Positions 44,887 through 53,183 are shown, numbered from the stretch's first letter. The stretch is 64,000 nucleotides of DNA from Sphingomonas mali NBRC 15500 (GCF_001598415.1 NZ_BCYX01000002.1:248001-312000); one strand, 5' to 3'. Notes: a model not told the origin generated them from the letters alone. Numbers and translations: made by a program.

Positions 44887-45642
44887 CTACATACCGCCGA
44901 CGCCCTTGCCAGGCTCAACAACGTCGAAAGCTAGCATTTTGTCGTCCTTGAAGTAACCTCGCATGGCGTCGCGATAACGAGGCAGCAAGCCCTTTGCCAT
45001 CTCGTCATTTCTAGCGAGATGTTCGCGCAGCTGCTGCGCCGCGGACTCGAGCTCAACCGCCCGGGGCGTATATTTCGCCATCTGTTCACCGGTCAGTATT
45101 GTAGTGCCAATCGAACCGTCCATTTGCGCGCCCAATTGATCGCCCAGATCCCGGCGACGGCTCGAATAGTCTTTTAGAGAACCTTCGCTCGCCGCAAGTC
45201 GCTCGGCTAGCAACATCATCTCGTTCCCCAACCCGACATCTCCGGTCGCGAAAACGAGCGCGATTTCACCCGATTCGAACTTGGTCGGCGCGTCACTAAA
45301 CCCGGTCATAGGCAGCAGTTTTTGCCACAGGGCGGCTTTTTTAAGGCCGCGCGCTTCAGCGCTGCCGATGGTTTCCTCCACTTGGTGATGCAGCGTCGCC
45401 GCCCCATTCAGAATTTGGACGAGCTTGACCATACCGCGGAAGGCGGTGGCCCGCTCCTCGGCCGTTCGAGCGGCGGTGTCTCGGGCCAACGTATCTTTGG
45501 CGCTGCGTCTTGCTAGAATGAAGGCGGGGATCGCGGCTCCAGCGGCACCCAAAACCGCGCCTAGGGCGGCGGGCACCAGCTCCCACCAGCGATCGCTGGT
45601 GGCCTCCTGGATAACTCGAATTACCAGCTGTTCTTTCGACAT
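44887..45642 (-). CDS. Unrecognised membrane-anchored protein, coiled-coil rich
   Basis: About 251 residues from ATG 45642, preceded by GGCGGGG. One TM segment near residues 23-43 (LVPAALGAVLGAAGAAIPAFIL) is followed by a long helical, charged region (RRSAKDTLARDTAARTAEER; later LLAERLAASEGSLKDYSSRR), with predicted coiled-coil character. Topology suggests a short outside N-terminus and a cytoplasmic helical body. No enzyme motif. It lies on the opposite strand to the HipA-like pair and shares their promoter gap (140 nt). Confidence 0.6.
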   Translation of the reverse strand: MSKEQLVIRVIQEATSDRWWELVPAALGAVLGAAGAAIPAFILARRSAKDTLARDTAARTAEERATAFRGMVKLVQILNGAATLHHQVEETIGSAEARGLKKAALWQKLLPMTGFSDAPTKFESGEIALVFATGDVGLGNEMMLLAERLAASEGSLKDYSSRRRDLGDQLGAQMDGSIGTTILTGEQMAKYTPRAVELESAAQQLREHLARNDEMAKGLLPRYRDAMRGYFKDDKMLAFDVVEPGKGVGGM

Positions 45643-45782
45643 TTGTGCCCCGCCACGCTTCTCGCAGGCAAGCTGCCCGGTTGATAGCCTACGCGCAACT
45701 TGGCCTGCTAACGGTCCTTTGTCGCTCTCGTTGGCGCTCGAGTAAATTGGACAGGACCACGATCGGCAGGTAAGCACGGCCG

Positions 45783-46580
45783 GTGCTTGGCCAGCTGACC
45801 CCGCTCGAATTCATTCAGCAGGCGCCGACCGGAAAGACGCAGCCGGCCTTCGTTTTGTGCGAAGACGAAAATGACGTCGAGATTGAGGTCGTACTCAAAC
45901 TGCCGGCGGGCTCGGAGCGCGGTGCCGCGGGTCTGGCGATGGAAGGCTTCGTGGCGTGCGTCGCGGCCGATCTCGGACTGCGCGTCCCGCAACCTTATCT
46001 CGTCCATCTCGACCCTGACTGGATCAGCGCGGTCGCGGTAGCGAACCCGGGCTGGGCGGCAAGGGCCAATGCCGGACCAGCCACGGCATTCGGCTCGCGC
46101 CGCTTACCGGACGGCTATACGACCTGGATCGCCAGCGCGCCGCTGACCGGTGGGATACCCGATCTTGCCGCGGCAATCCTCGTTTTCGATGCTATCGCGA
46201 AGAATGCCGATCGCCGCCCGGAAAATCCGAATTGCCTTCGAGCCGGCGACGAGCTGCGGATCATCGATCACGAATTGTGCTTTCCAGAGTTCCTGCTCGG
46301 ATTGGGCGATGCGTGGGTCGTTGGCGGTCTTCAGTCTCTAGCAACGCCTGGATGGCATATTTTTCGCGATGCGCTGCGCGGAAAGGACATGAATTGGGAG
46401 CCAGTGGTGACGGCGTGGGGACACCTTTCCGATGAGGCGCTCGCCCAATATGGCGACAGCGTCACGGCGCCCTGGCCGGCCGGGGCGGCGGCGATCGCGA
46501 GCGCTATCGACAGGCTGCGCACGGCGCGCGATAACATTGCTGCTTGCGTCGCAGAGGTGCAAAGGGTGCTGAAATGCTGA
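45783..46580 (+). CDS. HipA-like kinase-fold protein (HipA_2 type)
   Basis: 265 residues, GTG start. Kinase-like signatures in order: VVLKLPAG with a candidate ATP Lys39, an acidic helix (AMEGFVACVAADLGLRVP), the catalytic loop FDAIAKNADRRPENPN (Asp143, Asn148/Asn150), and a metal-binding IIDHELCF (Asp162). It is much shorter than HipA and lacks the N-terminal beta-domain, as in stand-alone HipA_2 proteins. It overlaps the DUF3037 gene by 7 nt, a recurrent pairing. A toxin-like or signalling kinase is possible; target unknown. Confidence 0.75.
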   Translation: MLGQLTPLEFIQQAPTGKTQPAFVLCEDENDVEIEVVLKLPAGSERGAAGLAMEGFVACVAADLGLRVPQPYLVHLDPDWISAVAVANPGWAARANAGPATAFGSRRLPDGYTTWIASAPLTGGIPDLAAAILVFDAIAKNADRRPENPNCLRAGDELRIIDHELCFPEFLLGLGDAWVVGGLQSLATPGWHIFRDALRGKDMNWEPVVTAWGHLSDEALAQYGDSVTAPWPAGAAAIASAIDRLRTARDNIAACVAEVQRVLKC

Positions 46581-47434
46581 AGCGCCAATATTCTTGTACG
46601 GTGTTGCGATACCTTCACGACCCCTCGACTTTCGAGTTCGTGAACGTTGGCGTCGTCATGCTATGCCCGGCTACCTCCAACGAGAATGCAGTGCTGCTGG
46701 GGAGAACGCGGACCACCGTCGGCCGCATTCACGATTTCTTCCCGCTGGATCACAATGCATTTCGCGAAACGATGCGGACCGTGAATCGGCTCTTACAGCG
46801 GGTGGCGAAAACTGTCTCCGAAGAACGGCTGTTTAGGACGTCCGAGACAGCGCTGGACGTGGCGCGCTCGGTCATTCCCTCAGATTCAAGTTCGCTCCAG
46901 TGGTCGCCCCAGATTACGGGCTTGACCGACAATCCCGAAAAGACCTTCGAGAGCGTCTTTCGAAGGATGGTGACCAAATACGACGCCAAGGCGCAGCCGC
47001 GTCGCTCCGACGAGGAGATATGGAAGCCGGTCCGCCTGGAGCTGGAGCAGCGGCAACTGCCGGTGACGCTGGAGCCCAAGGTAGTCGTCGGCGGCGACGA
47101 TCGCATCGAGTTTCAGCACGGATGGAAAAACGGCGCGTGGCATGTCTACGAACCCGTGTCGCTTGATCTGGCCGACGCGGAAGGGATTTACCGCAAGGCC
47201 CACCGGTGGCTCGGGCAACTCGCCTCGGTGCTCCCGGAAGCGGCCGAAGCGGTGCATCCTTATTTTATCGTCGGCGCGCCCTCCGACACAAGTCTCGATG
47301 GTGCTTATCGCCGTGCGTTGAAAATCCTGAAAAAGTCGCCCGGACCAATCGAAATCTTCGAAGAGTCGGATGTCGGCGCGCTGGTCGACCGCATCGAAAC
47401 CGATATGCGTTTCCATTCGTCGGGCCGGTCCTGA
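46574..47434 (+). CDS. DUF3037 protein, partner of the HipA-like kinase
   Basis: 286 residues from ATG 46574 with AAAGGG 7 nt before; it overlaps the kinase stop (ATGCTGA). The N-terminus YSCTVLRYLHDPSTFEFVNV with GVVM is the DUF3037 signature. The remainder includes a charged middle and a C-terminal alpha/beta segment (KILKKSPGPIEIFEESDVGA). No DNA-binding helix-turn-helix is visible, so it is not a standard HipB antitoxin. Function unknown; coupled translation suggests a complex with or control of the kinase. Confidence 0.75.
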   Translation: MLKRQYSCTVLRYLHDPSTFEFVNVGVVMLCPATSNENAVLLGRTRTTVGRIHDFFPLDHNAFRETMRTVNRLLQRVAKTVSEERLFRTSETALDVARSVIPSDSSSLQWSPQITGLTDNPEKTFESVFRRMVTKYDAKAQPRRSDEEIWKPVRLELEQRQLPVTLEPKVVVGGDDRIEFQHGWKNGAWHVYEPVSLDLADAEGIYRKAHRWLGQLASVLPEAAEAVHPYFIVGAPSDTSLDGAYRRALKILKKSPGPIEIFEESDVGALVDRIETDMRFHSSGRS

Positions 47435-47769
47435 ACATTCTGCTATTGTGATTCCCGGCGCTGCCGGGTCGCAACTCTGGAGTGCCGCGGCGGCCCGAAA
47501 GAATGTCGTTTTCGATAACTACGAGCGCGCCAATCTGACAGAGAACGTCCTAACCCCGCACGATCCGTGGTCGTGAGATCACGAACCGGCTGAATGAATG
47601 TCTGCCTCGCACCTCAGGCCGTCCAAAACCTGCCAGGCTGCTTACGGCCCATTTCCTGCCATTCTTTTTACCGGCGATCGAACGCCCGCAACTGGGTCGC
47701 TCGCCAACAGACCGCTTTACGAGTCCACGCCCCAGCTAGCGATCAGGCGAACGCACCCGCCGACCCCAA
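47435..47769. other. 335-nt gap with one hairpin, no gene seen
   Basis: A stem CCCGGC-GCT-GCCGGG at 47454-47468, 20 nt after the DUF3037 stop, may end that transcript, although there is no T-run. The rest contains only short frames without ribosome sites and is flanked by the convergent dehydratase. Confidence 0.45.
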
Positions 47770-48732
47770 TCACCCCCGCTCCATCTCCAGCGCCCCCAGA
47801 TACGTGTCGAGCGCGACGTTCCGCCCGCACAGCACCACCGCGACCTTCTTGCCGCAATAGCGATCAGCAACCTGCACCAATCCGGCCAGCGCCGCACCGG
47901 CCGCGCCCTCGACCATCCAGCGGTCGCTCTCGGCGAGCCGCCGCATCGCCCGAGCGATCTCGAGCTCGCTGACCCGGACCGTTTCGTCGATCACTTGCTG
48001 GCAGACTGCGAAGGTCACCGATCCCGGCTCGATCGCGCCCGCCGATCCGTCGGACAAGGTCGGGCTTTCGGGCGTCTCGACGATCTCGCCGGCCTCGAGC
48101 GAGTCGAGCATGCAGGTCGAGGCCGCGGGCGAAACCGCAACGATCCGCGTCCTGGGCGACAGCGCCTTGAACACCGTCCCCACGCCGCCAGTCAGGCCAC
48201 CCCCACCGGTGCAGATGAACACCGCGTCGAGATCGTCAGCCTGCTCGATCAGTTCGAGCCCCATCGTCCCCTGCCCGCTTATCGTGTCGTAATCGTTATA
48301 CGGCGGGATGTACGGCACGCCGCGCCGCTCGGCCTCGGCGCGCGCCTGCAGTTCGCCGTTGAGCGAATTGCCCTCGACCGTCACCAATTTGGCGCCCAGC
48401 GCGCGGATCGCGTCCAGCTTCATCTGCGGCGCGCTGTCGTTGACATAGACGGTGGCGCCGATCCCGAACGCGGCGGCGGCATGCGCGACCGCGCGGCCGT
48501 GATTGCCGGTCGAGGCAGTGAACACCTCAGTGTGATCGGGCGCGAGCAGCCGCACCTTGTTGGTTGCCCCACGCAGCTTGAACGATCCGGTCGGCTGGAG
48601 ATGGTCGCATTTCAGCCAGAGATCGCAGCCGAGCGCATCCGATAGCGCGTCGCTACGCTGGAGCGGTGAAACCATGACGTGCGGGCGGATCGCGACATGG
48701 GCGTCACGGATGCGGTCGATCAGGGCGGTCAT
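47770..48732 (-). CDS. PLP-dependent threonine/serine dehydratase-like enzyme (fold type II)
   Basis: 320 residues. PLP Lys in TGSFKLRGATNK, substrate loop STGNHGRAVAHAA, phosphate-binding CTGGGGLTGGVG, and GRN at the end. Family members deaminate threonine, serine or 3-hydroxyaspartate, or racemise serine. It has no ACT domain, so it is the catabolic or racemase type. It follows the aminotransferase gene by 21 nt on the same strand and likely shares its transcript. ATG at 48732 has AAGGA upstream. Confidence 0.9.
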   Translation of the reverse strand: MTALIDRIRDAHVAIRPHVMVSPLQRSDALSDALGCDLWLKCDHLQPTGSFKLRGATNKVRLLAPDHTEVFTASTGNHGRAVAHAAAAFGIGATVYVNDSAPQMKLDAIRALGAKLVTVEGNSLNGELQARAEAERRGVPYIPPYNDYDTISGQGTMGLELIEQADDLDAVFICTGGGGLTGGVGTVFKALSPRTRIVAVSPAASTCMLDSLEAGEIVETPESPTLSDGSAGAIEPGSVTFAVCQQVIDETVRVSELEIARAMRRLAESDRWMVEGAAGAALAGLVQVADRYCGKKVAVVLCGRNVALDTYLGALEMERG

Positions 48733-48753
48733 GTCGATCCTTGGATTTGGAGG

Positions 48754-49854
48754 TCAGCCGCGCAGCGCGGCGGAAATGCCGACGAGCCCGGCGTCGAGCT
48801 GGCCGGCGGTCGGCCACGCATAGCCGACGCGGAAATAGCGGTCGGACATCTCGAACCAATGGCCCGGCCCGACATAGGTGCCGTGGTCCTGGAGCAGGCG
48901 GCGATAGAAGGCGTCCGTCCCGCCCGGCGGGTCGGCCTTCATCCGTGGGAAGCACACCACGCCGCCCGACGGGCGCACCCATTCGAGCAATTCCTCGCCC
49001 GCCATCCACTCGGCGACGCGGTCGAGGCGGCGGCGCCATTCGGCGAGCGTCGGGGCCAGGAAAGCGTCGCGCTTTGCCAGGATTTCCTCGGCGACCCATT
49101 CGTTGATCACGCTGCCGCAGATGCTGATCTGTTCCTTGGCGGCGAGGAATATTTCCATCAGCGCGGGGTCGCTGTTGATCATCCAGCCGACGCGGATGCC
49201 GGGCACGCCGAACGCTTTGGACAAGGACGCCACGCTGATCACGTGCTTGCCAAGCGACGCGGCGATCGGCAGTTTGGTGGTGATGGCGAGGTCGCGATAG
49301 GTCTCGTCGACCAGCAACAGGCACTTGCGCTCCGCCGCCAGCGCGACCAGCGCGGTGAGGTCGGCCTCGCTCATCATCACGCCGGTCGGATTGTGCGGAC
49401 AGGTGACGCTGATCAGCTTGGTCGCCGGGGTGATCGCCGCCGCGACCTTGTCGAGATCGAGCGCGAACCCGGTCTCGAACTCGAGATCGATGAAGCCGAT
49501 CTGGCAGCCGATCGCGCGCGGCGTTTCGATATTGGTCGCGTAATTGGGACGCACGACGACGAGATGGTCGTCCCTGCTCAGCAAGGCGGTGGCGATAATG
49601 AACAGCGCGCCGGCGGCGCCGCCACAGATCAGGACGTCGTCGACGGCGAGGCTCGGCGCTTCATCGATGATCAGCGACCGCAACCGCTCGCTGCCGCGAT
49701 GCTCGCCGTACAGCAAGGTGAGATCGGGGACGGTCAGGCCAAGGCTGCCGATCGACTGATCGACGATCGAGCTCTCGGACAGATTGTTGCGAATATTACC
49801 GTACCCATATTCCTCGGGCGATTCGACCTCGATCGGCATCCGGACGTAGCGCAT
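48754..49854 (-). CDS. PLP-dependent class I/II aminotransferase
   Basis: 366 residues, fold type I. PLP-contact motifs: CGGAAGALFIIATALL, TCPHNPTGVMMSEADL, LLVDETYRDLA, and the Schiff-base Lys in SLSKAFGVPGIRVGW. It probably uses a small amino acid, perhaps hydroxylated or imino-acid-derived given ProC and the dehydratase alongside. GGAAAGGGAAG precedes the ATG. The gene lies downstream of an intergenic element that separates it from the LuxR gene, so it may have its own promoter. Confidence 0.9.
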   Translation of the reverse strand: MRYVRMPIEVESPEEYGYGNIRNNLSESSIVDQSIGSLGLTVPDLTLLYGEHRGSERLRSLIIDEAPSLAVDDVLICGGAAGALFIIATALLSRDDHLVVVRPNYATNIETPRAIGCQIGFIDLEFETGFALDLDKVAAAITPATKLISVTCPHNPTGVMMSEADLTALVALAAERKCLLLVDETYRDLAITTKLPIAASLGKHVISVASLSKAFGVPGIRVGWMINSDPALMEIFLAAKEQISICGSVINEWVAEEILAKRDAFLAPTLAEWRRRLDRVAEWMAGEELLEWVRPSGGVVCFPRMKADPPGGTDAFYRRLLQDHGTYVGPGHWFEMSDRYFRVGYAWPTAGQLDAGLVGISAALRG

Positions 49855-49964
49855 CGTCTTCCCTTTCCTGGCCCCGTTCGGGCACGCGCGATTGTGCCGG
49901 ATCGCGGTGGCGATACCATCCCTCTCGGGAGGGGGTTATCGACTCCACACCAATCTCCCCTGGC

Positions 49965-50167
49965 GGGCAGGGTCATCGCATATGAATTAGGGGCAGCGAT
50001 CCGGCCCGTTCGCTTTCGCCTTCAGCCCTCGTCACCCCGGACTTGTTCCGGGGTCCAACCCTCCACAACGGAATCAGTCCGTTGTTGCTCATTGGATGCC
50101 GGAACAAGTCCGGCATGACGGCTAAACGAGAAGATGCCCATCCCATCCATATGCGATGGTCCTGCCC
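49965..50167. mobile_element. 203-bp MITE-like element with 20-bp terminal inverted repeats
   Basis: Left end GGGCAGGGTCATCGCATATG (49965-49984), right end CATATGCGATGGTCCTGCCC (50148-50167); the ends match at 18 of 20 positions in inverted orientation. It contains both palindromes of the common pair (50030-50059 and 50091-50120) and no gene. It occupies most of the 331-nt gap between the LuxR and aminotransferase genes. Confidence 0.75.
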
Positions 50168-50185
50168 TGACCGGGGAAGAATTGT

Positions 50186-50911
50186 TCAATGCACCGACGC
50201 GAACAGCTCCGCCAGCGATGCGATGCCGAGCTTGCGGAAGATCTGCTTGCGATGATCCTTGACCGTGTGGCGGCTGATCCCGAGCCGCAGCGCGATGGCA
50301 TCGCTCGAACAGCCGAGCAGCAGCAAGTCGCACACCTGGTTCTCGCGCGGCGACAGACAGGCGCGCAGCGCGGCGCCTTCGCCGGTCAGCGCGCGATGGC
50401 GCTCGAACGCCGCGGCGATCGGCGTGGTGGCGGCGTCGAGTGCGCGCAGCATCGCGGCCGGCGCGGCATGGCGGCCGCGCTCGCGATAGAGGCCGAGCTC
50501 GATCGTCCCACCCCAGCCGCGCAGATGAAGGCCGAGTTCCTCCTGCCGCTCGGGCCAGCCGGCGGTGCGGAACCCCAGTTCCTCCTCCGGCGCGGGGACC
50601 AGCCAGGGGCGCAGCGCCGCGATGCGATCGGGCGCGGTGCCGGCGAAGTCGCGCGCGCGGACCACGCCGGGCCGCGCCAGCATCGGGTTGATGCGATGCG
50701 TCACGCGCGCATAGGTCTCGATCGCCTCGCGCCGCCCGATCCGGTCGAAATCGTCGAACAGAACGCGCGGCCGATCGGCATCGGGATGGAGGACGATCGC
50801 GGCGAGGTCGAAGCCGGCAAAGCGCCGTACGCTGTCCGCCGCCATGGCCAGGAAATCGGGCGCACCGATTGCCCCGATCAGGTCGCCGATCAGGGTATGC
50901 ACCGCGCGCAT
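50186..50911 (-). CDS. LuxR-family transcriptional regulator
   Basis: 241 residues. The C-terminal GerE/LuxR helix-turn-helix is clear (LSPRENQVCDLLLLG, ISRHTVKDHRKQIFRKLGI). The N-terminal 170 residues resemble a small sensor domain (PAS/autoinducer-binding size) but lack the conserved Trp/Asp pattern of AHL receptors that I can recognise. Start overlaps the ProC-like gene stop by one base (TGATG). It likely regulates its own amino-acid operon; no signal synthase is present. Confidence 0.85.
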   Translation of the reverse strand: MRAVHTLIGDLIGAIGAPDFLAMAADSVRRFAGFDLAAIVLHPDADRPRVLFDDFDRIGRREAIETYARVTHRINPMLARPGVVRARDFAGTAPDRIAALRPWLVPAPEEELGFRTAGWPERQEELGLHLRGWGGTIELGLYRERGRHAAPAAMLRALDAATTPIAAAFERHRALTGEGAALRACLSPRENQVCDLLLLGCSSDAIALRLGISRHTVKDHRKQIFRKLGIASLAELFASVH

Positions 50912-51705
50912 CAGTCCGTGATCCCGCGGCCCGCGCGCAGCCGCGCCAGCACGCCGTCGAGCGCGGCATCGAGATCGGGCAGCACGCCGTCGCGGGTGAT
51001 CGCGCGGAACACCTGTTCGTTGATCCCGCCGCGCGTCTGATATTCGTCGGCGAGTTGCGCGAAACTCCGCTCGGGGGCGGCGGGCGAGGCACTGCCGAGA
51101 CCTTCCAGCATCTGGGCCATGAAGGCGTGCGCCTTGGCGGCATCGACGCCGTTTGCTTCCATCCAGGCGGTCACGGTCCGCGCGAAGGCGAAATAGCTGC
51201 TCATCGTCGCGGTCGCGGCGCTGAACACGTCGAACTCGCTTTCGTCGCCAAGCTCGATCGCGACGCCGAGCCGGTCGTACAGCGCCTTCACCCGCGCGTT
51301 GGGCGGAAAGACCGCGGTCGGCCCCTGCCCGCGCGCGACCGGCGGCAGCGGCACGGCGCGGGTTACGGTCGCGGCGGGCGCGGTGACCTCGTGGAGATAC
51401 TCGAGCGAGATCGTCGCGATCAGGCTCAGGACATGCTGGTCGGGACGGAAATTGAGCGGCCGCAGCACTTCATCGGCGATCTGCGGGCGGACCGACAGGA
51501 CGACCATGTCGCTGGCATCGACCACTGCCTGATTGTCGGCAGCGATCGTGACATTGGCAAAGCGCGCCGCGAGGTCGGCGGCGATATCGGCATTGCGCGG
51601 CGAGACGATGATCGGCTCGCTGCCCGACAGCGCCAGCCCCTCGATCATCGCAGCGGCGATCGTGCCCGTACCGACGAATCCCAATGTCCCGACCGAAGAT
51701 CCCAC
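50911..51705 (-). CDS. Pyrroline-5-carboxylate reductase-like (ProC family) NAD(P)-dependent enzyme
   Basis: About 264 residues. Rossmann start VGTLGFVGTGTIAAAMIEGL, then SDMVVLSVRPQIADEVL, SLIATISLEYL and the C-terminal dimerisation helices (AHAFMAQMLEGLG). Canonical ProC has HALPN-like and DxVTALSGSG motifs; here VTRAVPLPPVARG and FDVFSAATATMSSYF replace them, so it is a divergent paralogue. GTG at 51705 (GAGG 5 nt before) is preferred; the ATG at 51747 would place the upstream palindrome inside the gene. It probably reduces a cyclic imine. Confidence 0.82.
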   Translation of the reverse strand: MGSSVGTLGFVGTGTIAAAMIEGLALSGSEPIIVSPRNADIAADLAARFANVTIAADNQAVVDASDMVVLSVRPQIADEVLRPLNFRPDQHVLSLIATISLEYLHEVTAPAATVTRAVPLPPVARGQGPTAVFPPNARVKALYDRLGVAIELGDESEFDVFSAATATMSSYFAFARTVTAWMEANGVDAAKAHAFMAQMLEGLGSASPAAPERSFAQLADEYQTRGGINEQVFRAITRDGVLPDLDAALDGVLARLRAGRGITD

Positions 51706-51722
51706 CTGCACCTCGCTATAAT

Positions 51723-51746
51723 TGTTCTTCAGAATCTTACAGTACA
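51723..51746. promoter_or_regulatory. Candidate regulon operator, site 5
   Basis: TGTTCTTC and ACAGTACA separated by 8 bp, 18 nt upstream of the ProC-like start. The flanks add an outer inverted repeat, ATAATTGT (51718) and ACAATTAT (51744). It shares the TGT-N18-ACA plan with the 5-34 kb sites, 22 kb away from the nearest of them. Confidence 0.5.
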
Positions 51747-51832
51747 ATTATCGCCTTGTCGATCCATCGCGGAACGGCCCTACAGATTCCCCCTCCCTGC
51801 AAGGGAGAGGAGTTGTTGTTTGCCGACCTGCC

Positions 51833-52282
51833 TCAGCACGCCAGCCAGGTGTCGTTGAGGCGGTACCCATGCGGGAACGGATCGTCGGGGTCAGCGCCGT
51901 AATAGGAAACGCCCGTCAGCCATGCCCTCCCCGCAACCCGCGTCATCACGCCCGGCTCGCCGCCCACTTTGGTCTCCTCCTCGATCCCACAGACGAATTC
52001 GGTATCGAGGATCGAGGTATGGACGAACCGCTCACCCACCGCGAGGTCGCCGCGCGCGTGCATCAGCGCCATTCGCGCCGAACTGCCGGTGCCGCACGGG
52101 CTGCGGTCGATCCGGCCCGGCGAGACGACCACGGCGTTCTTTGCAGTCTTGACCCCGTCGCGCTCGGTCAGCGGCCCGGCGAACAAGGTCTGGTTAATCG
52201 TATGGATGCCCGGATTTTCGGGATGGACCGAGGGCAATTGTTCGGCGGCGGCAAGCTTGATCCGCTCGCCCATCTCGCCAAG
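51833..52282 (-). pseudogene. 3' half of a 4-hydroxyproline 2-epimerase/proline racemase gene
   Basis: The minus-strand frame encodes the C-terminal half of the family: LGEMGERIKLAAAEQLPSVH, PENPGIHTINQT, the second catalytic Cys in DRSPCGTGSSARMAL, and GRAWLTGVSYYGADPDDPF. The N-terminal half with the first catalytic Cys (MCGHG type) is absent; homology stops at about 52282, exactly where plus-strand DapA homology begins. The open frame runs on to an ATG at 52333 only through foreign sequence. Cys at the second position marks an epimerase/racemase rather than a dehydratase. Not functional as it stands. Confidence 0.88.
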
Positions 52283-52495
52283 GCGCGAGAACTCTACCGG
52301 ATGCTCACGCCGAGCTTCCATCTCGATACGCATGTGAAGCTGGTCCAGTACATCAAGCTGGCCGAGAACCTGGTCTATGGCGCGCCCGAATGGACGCGAT
52401 CGCCGCGGCTGCCGCTGATCGACGAAGAGCGGGCGTTCGTCATTGACACCGTTCGCGGTGCCATCGATCAGCTCGCCGACTCCGCTTGGGCCTGA
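52283..52495 (+). pseudogene. 3' end of a DapA-family (dihydrodipicolinate synthase-like) gene
   Basis: The last 70 codons match the DapA-family C-terminus (ARELYRMLTPSFHLDTHVKL, VQYIKLAENLV, RLPLIDEERAFVIDTVRGAI). The active-site Lys and the whole barrel core are missing because the gene is broken at about 52283. In hydroxyproline catabolism the DapA-like member is the pyrroline-4-hydroxy-2-carboxylate deaminase, next to the epimerase. RidA follows 26 nt later and was probably in its operon. Confidence 0.85.
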
Positions 52496-52521
52496 GCCTG
52501 CTTTTCAAAAGGGACAATCGC

Positions 52522-52875
52522 ATGACCGAGATCAAACGCTGGCACCCGACCGCCCGCATGAACCAGATGGTGGCGTATAACGGCCTGATCTTCACCGCCG
52601 GCCAGGTCGCCGAGGAAAATGCCGGCAAGAGCGTCGCGGAGCAGACCGCGGAGATCCTGCGCACGATCGACAGCCTGCTCGCCGAAGCCGGCAGCGACAA
52701 GGGCCGCATCCTGAGCGCGACCATCTATCTGGCCGACATCGCCAGCTTCGCCGAGATGAACACTGTGTGGGACGCCTGGGTCTCGCCCGACGGAATGCCG
52801 GCGCGCGCAACGGTCGAGGCGCGCCTTACCGGGCCGGAATATGCGGTGGAGATCAGCGTGATCGCGGCGGGGTGA
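52522..52875 (+). CDS. ridA: RidA-family enamine/imine deaminase
   Basis: 117 residues. ATG at 52522 with AAAAGGG 8 nt upstream. Family motifs: YNGLIFTAGQVA, EQTAEILRTIDSLLAEAGSD, RILSATIYLADI, and MPARATVEARL with the Arg that binds the imine carboxylate. RidA hydrolyses reactive 2-aminoacrylate and related enamines produced by PLP dehydratases, which fits the dehydratase nearby. The operon it once belonged to has lost the DapA-type gene upstream, so its promoter may now be different. Confidence 0.9.
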   Translation: MTEIKRWHPTARMNQMVAYNGLIFTAGQVAEENAGKSVAEQTAEILRTIDSLLAEAGSDKGRILSATIYLADIASFAEMNTVWDAWVSPDGMPARATVEARLTGPEYAVEISVIAAG

Positions 52876-52901
52876 CAGAACTCGTCATCCCGGCGAAAGC
52901 G

Positions 52902-53090
52902 GTAGGGTCATCGCATATGGACTTTGGGGTGGGGTAGAGCCGTTCAATCGAGCTCAACCGTCATGCCGGACTTGTTCCGGCATCCAAGGCGCAACAAAGG
53001 CTGTATTCCGGTGTGGAGGGTTGGACCCCGGCACAAGGCCGGGGTGACGAAGGATGAAACTGCTCGAGTCGGATATGTGATAGCCCCCGC
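52902..53090. repeat. TIR-bearing intergenic element, copy 3 (diverged right end)
   Basis: Left end GTAGGGTCATCGCATATGG resembles the 49965 element end; the right end GGATATGTGATAGCCCCCGC at 53071 is its degraded inverse. The palindromes at 52959-52986 and 53020-53048 lie inside. It is part of a 349-nt gene-free gap. Confidence 0.6.
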
Positions 53091-53097
53091 GCAAGCC

Positions 53098-53183
53098 GGG
53101 ACCCATCTCCTGCTCGCTCCAGCTTTCCAAACAGCCGTGGTGTGCGTGACTTCTCTCCGAGATGGGTCCCCGCTTTCGCGGGG
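53098..53183. repeat. Second type of intergenic inverted repeat
   Basis: GGGACCCATCTC (53098-53109) and its perfect complement GAGATGGGTCCC (53159-53170) enclose 49 nt; a CCCCGC-TTTC-GCGGGG hairpin (53168-53183) follows. This differs from the other palindrome family. It lies just downstream of the iron-uptake operon and could end its minus-strand transcript. Confidence 0.65.
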
